This document shows, one piece after another, positions 60,368 through 64,000 of a stretch of 64,000 nt of DNA. This DNA is from Mercenaria mercenaria (Eukaryota; Mollusca; Bivalvia; Venerida; Veneridae). The notes beneath the pieces were generated by a model. The model did no database searches. It saw only the letters and a program-made list of their open reading frames with translations, and was not told the DNA's origin. The translations under genes and the position numbers were made by a program. The DNA lies in contig NC_069366.1 in the NCBI RefSeq assembly GCF_021730395.1, forward strand, positions 69,879,001-69,943,000. Reading direction: 5' to 3'. Each line of letters begins with the position of its first letter. Within the stretch, counting starts at the first letter, position 1.

Positions 60368-61328
60368 CGATTCTAATATGCCCTTAATCTAAAACAGTAG
60401 ATAAAATATAGAAACGCTCCTTCTTTGTCGCAACAAAAACTTTGACGTCACCGCATGTTAACGTGCCGTCATTCTAGCGTAAGAGAGTTTTAACAGAGGA
60501 AGGCATATCAGAATGTTTCTTTAAATTCTGTTTAGTGCTGGTCTTTTTATTACAAAAGATATATCGTTTTTAATCAGATGTCGATGAAATTCCCACAGCA
60601 AGACTATATCTGTATTGCATTATATGCAACTCATTAGCATGATGTGAAGCATTTACACTTCAATCAAATATTTTCACTGACTTGATTTACTTCTTTTATT
60701 TCATTCTGCATTACAAAAGGTGGATTTATAAAAAGTGTATACCAAGACTCACACCCAGCAATTGTCTTAAACAAAAAGACATACTTCTTTTCTAACTAGT
60801 ATCGACTTTACACGTGACATAGAAATAACATTCATTCTTTTTCCCATATAAACATACACGACCACTACGAAATGCAGACTGAATGCATAATAGTGTCATC
60901 GTTATATACCATTTAACAAATAATCAAGGTCTTAAGACTTTTGTCGTATAATTTACACGGTTCAGATGAGTAGGAATTAAACAATAAGGGCGTTAACCCG
61001 AGTGGTTAAATACCGAAGCACTTGAACGAAGAACCGTGGTAAAATTGACGATAAATCACATGAAGGCCTTGATAGTTTTCATTCTAACATGCTCATTTAA
61101 ATATTTTAAAAGATATTATGCTGGACTTCATTTACCCGAGTAGTAATGAATCGGTCGTGCTGTGGCAATTTGACGTCATAATTGACGCCATAATGCTCTC
61201 TTACTGGTCCGCGCGCGAACCGTTGTTTATCACAAAATATACAGAGCTTGAATTCCTTCTTTGTTTAACTGGAAATCAAATCAAGTCATGTTAGAACTGT
61301 TTATATATAAAGTATAAATACTAATTAC

Positions 61329-61417
61329 CTGGTTATCCATAGGTCTGTCAATAATTTCTAAAGTAGATTCTTCTGCATTGAGTAGAACTGTAACATGTCT
61401 GTCTGACTCTGGTTCAT
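61329..61417 (-). CDS. RGK-type GTPase, 89-nt exon before G4 (switch II side)
   Basis: An 89-nt exon between acceptor TGTTTTCAG and donor GTAATT (61328-61327). After two phase bases it reads EPESDRHVTVLLNAEESTLE, then IIDRPMDNQ, and joins ELSDQC in the next exon. In RGK proteins this segment is the 'DRxxxVDGEExxLxxxDxWE' region, where the Ras G3 motif DxxG is replaced. Here too no DxxG exists (IIDRP). Paralogues of this exon lie at 8587-8675 (frame open) and 34330-34414 (broken). G1 and G2 exons are not seen before 64000. Confidence 0.8.
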
Positions 61418-62009
61418 CTGAAAACAGGTAAAACAAACTTTAACTGGTTGCATTCGGAAAGCTCAAATGGTCTCCCCTTATCTCATCTATTGTGTTTTGA
61501 TGCTGGATTTCAGATAAAACTAGAGCTAACAAAACGTTAACTGGTATATTCACGCCGGTTTACACGTGCAGAAACATGTAGCTGACTATACAAGTAATCA
61601 ACAATCAATCGGGGTTTCGAACACAGTTGAATGAGGGCAAGAGATTTTGTGTCGATAAACTGAACGACCCGGGAAAAGGGGCCGCTTCGAAACCAAAGGC
61701 TCATTTTGCTCGTATATCAAACTCTCTCATTTAAATTCTTACATATGTTAACTGTATCATATCTTGTAACTGTCTGAATTATTTACCATTTAATATTATG
61801 TTGCTTCCGCCGCAGACGAAAATTAACGTATAATTACTTTGCCATTTCACAACATGTTACATTACTGATATATATTTCTGATAATGTTGCGCCTCGGGTA
61901 CAAAACTGGAGACAATGTACAATGTGTATGATTACTTTATCCGTTGCTTGCGAATGTATGTTGTTACATATATCATATTTTGCATTCTCATTTTACTCTG
62001 TATAAATAT

Positions 62010-62220
62010 CACACAACCTGACACAACATGACAATTTGCCGATAATCAGCATCTTATTCAGTTATTGCTATGTTCTTTTGAATTCATGCTAGTCTTGTGA
62101 CATTTTACATTAATTTGACGCTTTAACATTTCGCAAAATTGTGTTAGATTACGCATAGAAAACCATCTATGTAATCAAATCGTTCAAACGTAGTTTCAAT
62201 CTAATGTCAAACAGTCATGG
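62010..62220. repeat. RGK-unit intron block (unit 4)
   Basis: Matches 200-420, 12690-12910 and 28330-28400 (GACATTTTACATTAATTTGA CGCTTTA and ATGTAATCAAATCGTTC). It lies 0.6 kb upstream of the 89-nt exon on the minus strand, which fixes what the relic blocks elsewhere represent. Confidence 0.7.
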
Positions 62221-64000
62221 ACAAAGAGTTGTCACATTTTTTGCTTCTTCCGGATCGTAGACTGCATTTAATAGAGTTCTGCTTACGTGAGGGACGTGAG
62301 GAGGTGTTGCGAATTTCAGTACGTTTCATTAACGGACACAATTAGACCGCGTCAAGTATTACTTTTATTGACAACTTTCAAACAAAATCAAGGATTTTAT
62401 CTACTCCTAATAGGGACGAACGTGCAGTCTAACATATAAGCGCATTTGAGTTAGACTCGGCTGACACATATTTACAAAGGCCCTCCTCTGAATTTCAACA
62501 GCATTTGTAATAGAACCAGCGTTGTTTGTCATGGTATTCCGCACTATAACTCCTACTGAAAGCGCTTGAAGTGACAGTTATGCTTGAGTTTAATTGCGGA
62601 AATGGTTGGAAACTTCCATAAGTCCATTTTAGCTTGTGTGGATTTGTCTGATAAACGGCGCATGAGGTTGTCTGAGGTAAAGAGTTAAATGCACCATGTT
62701 ATGAAACAAGTATCAATCATATCAATTTCTTTTTTTGTCTGCTTGGATATCTTCGCGAAAGTTACTTTGAGAATAATGTAACATGCGTTTCATTCTTTTC
62801 TTTATAATAAAAAGGGTACTTTCATCAAACAGCCGTTGTCCATGTTTCAGAGAATACTTTTGAATATCGGAGAAATGATGATTACAGTTAAATTAAATTG
62901 CAAACGTTACGCCTATATATTGTTATCTAAGTTTCTGTACTTCAATGATAAGAAATCAAATGGACAGATAAACAGTATTTGTTCACATCTAATAGATTTT
63001 CAAAGCAGCTTCTGTGACTTTAACAGTAAGTAACAAGCAATATAAAACTTCTACCAAAACATTCGATAGATATAGAGCATGCCGTTACAGTATTCCTTCC
63101 GTATACTATCATTTCAGGATACGCTATTTATCATTATATTACGAAGCGTCTATGTGACTCAGGCTACAAGTATTAACAAAGATAAGCAACATCTATACTC
63201 ACATACTATATATATTTTTCCAGACAAAAATACCGCTATACATTTTTACATGAGGCATTGGCTTTATCTATGATTTTCTTAATATAGATGTTGTTGGTAA
63301 AATTCCATGCACTAAAGCTGAATTTTAATCTTGGACGCTTTAACTGGTTGCTACATTCCAACAATATGACTTTACATATCGTCCTTAGACACAGTTTTTT
63401 TTTCACTATCTGTTTTTCTCTCTCTTTTTTTTTTTTTGGAATGTAAAGTAGTTTTCAGTTATCACTTCTTCTTGAAATTATCATACCAAGGTAAATCAAG
63501 ACGAATGTAGTATAAATTGTTTTATCACTTGAAAGATATTTCCGTGAAATTGTTACACTTTCAAACTGCACAACGACGGCCAAATTTAAAATTGATTCTG
63601 TCTGAATAATATAATTGTTCCAATTGTAAAGAGTGGCAGTTGCCTGGGCTCGTACATTGTATTTTTTCAGTATTTTCTTGATAACTTTTAAAAGTAATGC
63701 AAATAACTCATTGTTTAATAGAGTATGCTGGACGAGTAACATTTCTGTTTCAATATTGTTTACGTCAGACCTTTTCCGTGCTGAATTGAATTATATTGAA
63801 CCAGACAAACGGACAAAAAGTAGAAATGATGATTAACCAGAGACGGGGTAAGATGTTCAATGAGAAAGAAAGTTTAACAATGCTCTCAGTTTTAATAAAA
63901 AATGATACCTTGTAGGTCTCAAGAAACTTTGGAAAATTTTTCAAAACACAATCTAAAACTATAATTAAAAAAAACAAAGTATCACATTTCAACGCCAGGA
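62221..64000. other. Non-coding stretch, probable RGK intron
   Basis: No P-loop (GxxxxGKS) exon was recognised on the minus strand. Open frames at 63455-63742 and 63765-63992 lack motifs. Short C/T and T runs lie near 63400-63440. Confidence 0.45.

Noticed and set aside
60987-61010. AACCCGAGTGGTTAAATACC as another tRNA/SINE start
   Set aside because: Only about 12 bases fit; no B box or tail.

Overview
The window is eukaryotic nuclear DNA. It is AT-rich and gene-poor, with spliced coding exons and dense non-autonomous repeats. Several repeat families point to a bivalve mollusc, probably a heterodont clam: tRNA-headed SINEs with a shared tail, the palindromic MITE beginning GAGCCGYGCCAYG, tandem blocks containing CTTGTGTATGCGATAGAG, and the 'AATCAAGGGYCATAACTC' repeat. 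The species assignment is inference from repeat style; the sequence holds no marker gene.

The backbone is a decayed tandem array of one gene, an RGK-type (Rad/Rem/Gem/Kir) small GTPase on the minus strand. The right end (58.4-61.4 kb) has three consecutive exons with matching splice sites and phases. They cover the region before switch II, the G4 and G5 motifs, and a C-terminus with Cys at position -7. The 5' exons with the P-loop are not seen and should lie beyond 64 kb. Relics of the same gene lie to the left. There is a lone intact-looking 89-nt exon at 8.6 kb, broken copies of the last exon at 29.4 kb and of the 89-nt exon at 34.4 kb, and several copies of the flanking intron (0.06-5.7, 12.5-24.4, 28.0-28.5, 52.4-54.0 and 62.0-62.2 kb). 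I count at least four and perhaps five units, only the last of which looks functional.

Comparing duplicated intron blocks dates insertions relative to the duplication. The block at 0-5.7 kb carries a 2.7-kb insertion with a pair of about 99% identical 663-bp MITEs. The block at 12.5-24.4 kb carries a 550-bp dispersed repeat, a 4.18-kb terminal-inverted-repeat element whose empty site is readable at about 4.8 kb, and a further 4.5 kb.

Between 34.5 and 52.4 kb, inside what was the long intron of one relic unit, lies unrelated material: a nest of CRE-containing inverted repeats, a TSD-flanked MITE with a GCGAGCGTAGCGAGC tandem repeat, and an intronless complete gene for a beta-lactamase/esterase-fold protein (minus strand, 40.7-42.0 kb). 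A perfect NRF-1 palindrome lies 325 bp upstream of its start. The catalytic serine of its SxxK motif is a leucine, so it is probably a pseudoenzyme. Further right are SINEs, a tRNA-like gene with an expanded anticodon arm, hairpin MITEs and a 175-bp tandem array inside a TIR element.

The most unusual structure is at 31.8-33.6 kb: a 1.8-kb element with about 190-bp inverted ends and a perfect 6-bp target duplication, built almost wholly of roughly 85-90 self-complementary 20-bp units. No CRISPR array, rRNA gene, retrovirus-like element or prokaryotic operon was recognised.
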